NCBI GenBank assembly: GCA_005893185.1
Contig: VBOS01000460.1
Location: 1-6,978 of the forward strand
Direction of reading: 5' to 3'
Length of the DNA stretch: 6,978 bases
From: Candidatus Eiseniibacteriota bacterium
Lineage (GTDB): Bacteria > Eisenbacteria > RBG-16-71-46
Shown: piece by piece, positions 6,531-6,978 of the stretch
Layout: every line of letters starts with the position of its first letter
Position numbering within the stretch: position 1 is the first letter of the stretch
Notes under the pieces: generated by a model
What the model saw: the letters and a program-made list of their open reading frames with translations, nothing else
What the model was told of the DNA's origin: nothing
Databases searched by the model: none
Program-made: the position numbers and the translations under genes

Positions 6531-6970
6531 CGTGCCCTCGTCACAGGCGCCCAGCTCTCCGGTTGCTGCGCGGTGTGCGGATGCTCACCGCCCGCGTACA
6601 CCTTGAGCTTGCGCATCATCGCCCGCCCCAGCTTGGTGCGCGGAATCATCCCGCGTACCGCCCGTTGGACCACGCGCTCGGGGTGCTTCTCCATCAGCAC
6701 CACGATCGAGGTCCAGGTCGCGCCGCCCGGATGCAGGGTATGGTGGAAGTACTTCTTGTCCTGCGCCTTCCGTCCCGACAGCACGATCTTGGACGCGTTG
6801 ACCACGACCACGTGGTCGCCTGTGTCGATGTGGGGCGTGAAGATCGGCTTGTGCTTGCCCTTGAGAACGGTCGCGACCTGGGTGGCGAGCCGGCCCAGCG
6901 TCTGGCCATCTGCGTTCACCACCAGCCAGCGCCGCTCGACCTCCGCGGGGCGGGCGCTATACGTCTTCAC
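6527..6970 (-). CDS. rplM: 50S ribosomal protein L13
   Basis: Early-assembly large-subunit protein binding 23S rRNA. It is 147 aa, slightly longer than the 142 of E. coli. Seen: MKTYSARPAEVERRWLVVNA (1-20), LGRLAT (25-30), the DTGDHVVVVNA stretch (49-59), KKYFHHTLHPGG (72-83), and the family signature from VRGMIP (105-110) through KLKVYAG (121-127), then HPHTAQQPE (130-138). The start is GTG at 6970, exactly at the canonical MKT beginning. Only eight bases of upstream sequence are present, so its promoter and ribosome binding site lie outside the window. Confidence 0.97.
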   Translation of the reverse strand: MKTYSARPAEVERRWLVVNADGQTLGRLATQVATVLKGKHKPIFTPHIDTGDHVVVVNASKIVLSGRKAQDKKYFHHTLHPGGATWTSIVVLMEKHPERVVQRAVRGMIPRTKLGRAMMRKLKVYAGGEHPHTAQQPESWAPVTRAR

Positions 6971-6978
6971 GATACGAC

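Overview
The window is about 7 kb of very G+C-rich DNA (roughly two-thirds G+C by eye) from a Gram-negative bacterium. Every convincing gene lies on the minus strand, so transcription runs from base 6978 towards base 1. The gene set and order are a conserved housekeeping block: rplM-rpsI, rpsB-tsf-pyrH-frr, uppS-cdsA-dxr, then the start of a heptose-7-phosphate kinase gene (hldA/rfaE1 type). A heptose kinase implies heptose-containing LPS or a similar surface glycan. High G+C, a short EF-Ts (198 aa), the uppS-cdsA-dxr order and GTG/TTG starts would suit a deltaproteobacterial, myxobacterial or related uncultured lineage. That placement is inference only.

Layout in the direction of transcription: L13 (6970-6527) and S9 (6530-6132) share an ATGA overlap. 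A 109-base gap follows (6131-6023) with a two-part stem-loop capped by a GCAA tetraloop, placed like an S2 leader. S2 (6022-5240) is followed by a 71-base gap with a perfect 10-bp hairpin. EF-Ts (5168-4572), UMP kinase (4567-3848), ribosome recycling factor (3851-3297), UPP synthase (3230-2493), CdsA (about 2469-1678), DXR (about 1681-458) and the partial heptose kinase (461-1) complete the row. Most neighbours overlap or sit within a few bases of each other, consistent with one or two translationally coupled operons. The genes serve translation (L13, S9, S2, EF-Ts, RRF), pyrimidine nucleotide supply (PyrH) and envelope precursors (DXR to isoprenoids, UppS to the undecaprenyl carrier, CdsA to CDP-diacylglycerol, the kinase to ADP-heptose). 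No stretch over 300 bases lacks a gene.

The one real anomaly is at the cdsA/dxr boundary. A 142-bp segment of cdsA (1853-1994) is repeated without a mismatch at 1575-1716. The second copy sits exactly where the 3' end of cdsA and the 5' end of dxr should be. As written, CdsA loses its whole C-terminal signature, and DXR loses its first beta strand and half of its NADPH-binding glycine loop. The join to dxr lies in a short sequence encoding Gly-Ser-Ile-Gly in both proteins. Both genes are normally essential, so an assembly or amplification chimera is the most likely cause, though a real microhomology-driven rearrangement cannot be excluded from sequence alone. I see no convincing new defence, mobile or biosynthetic system here.
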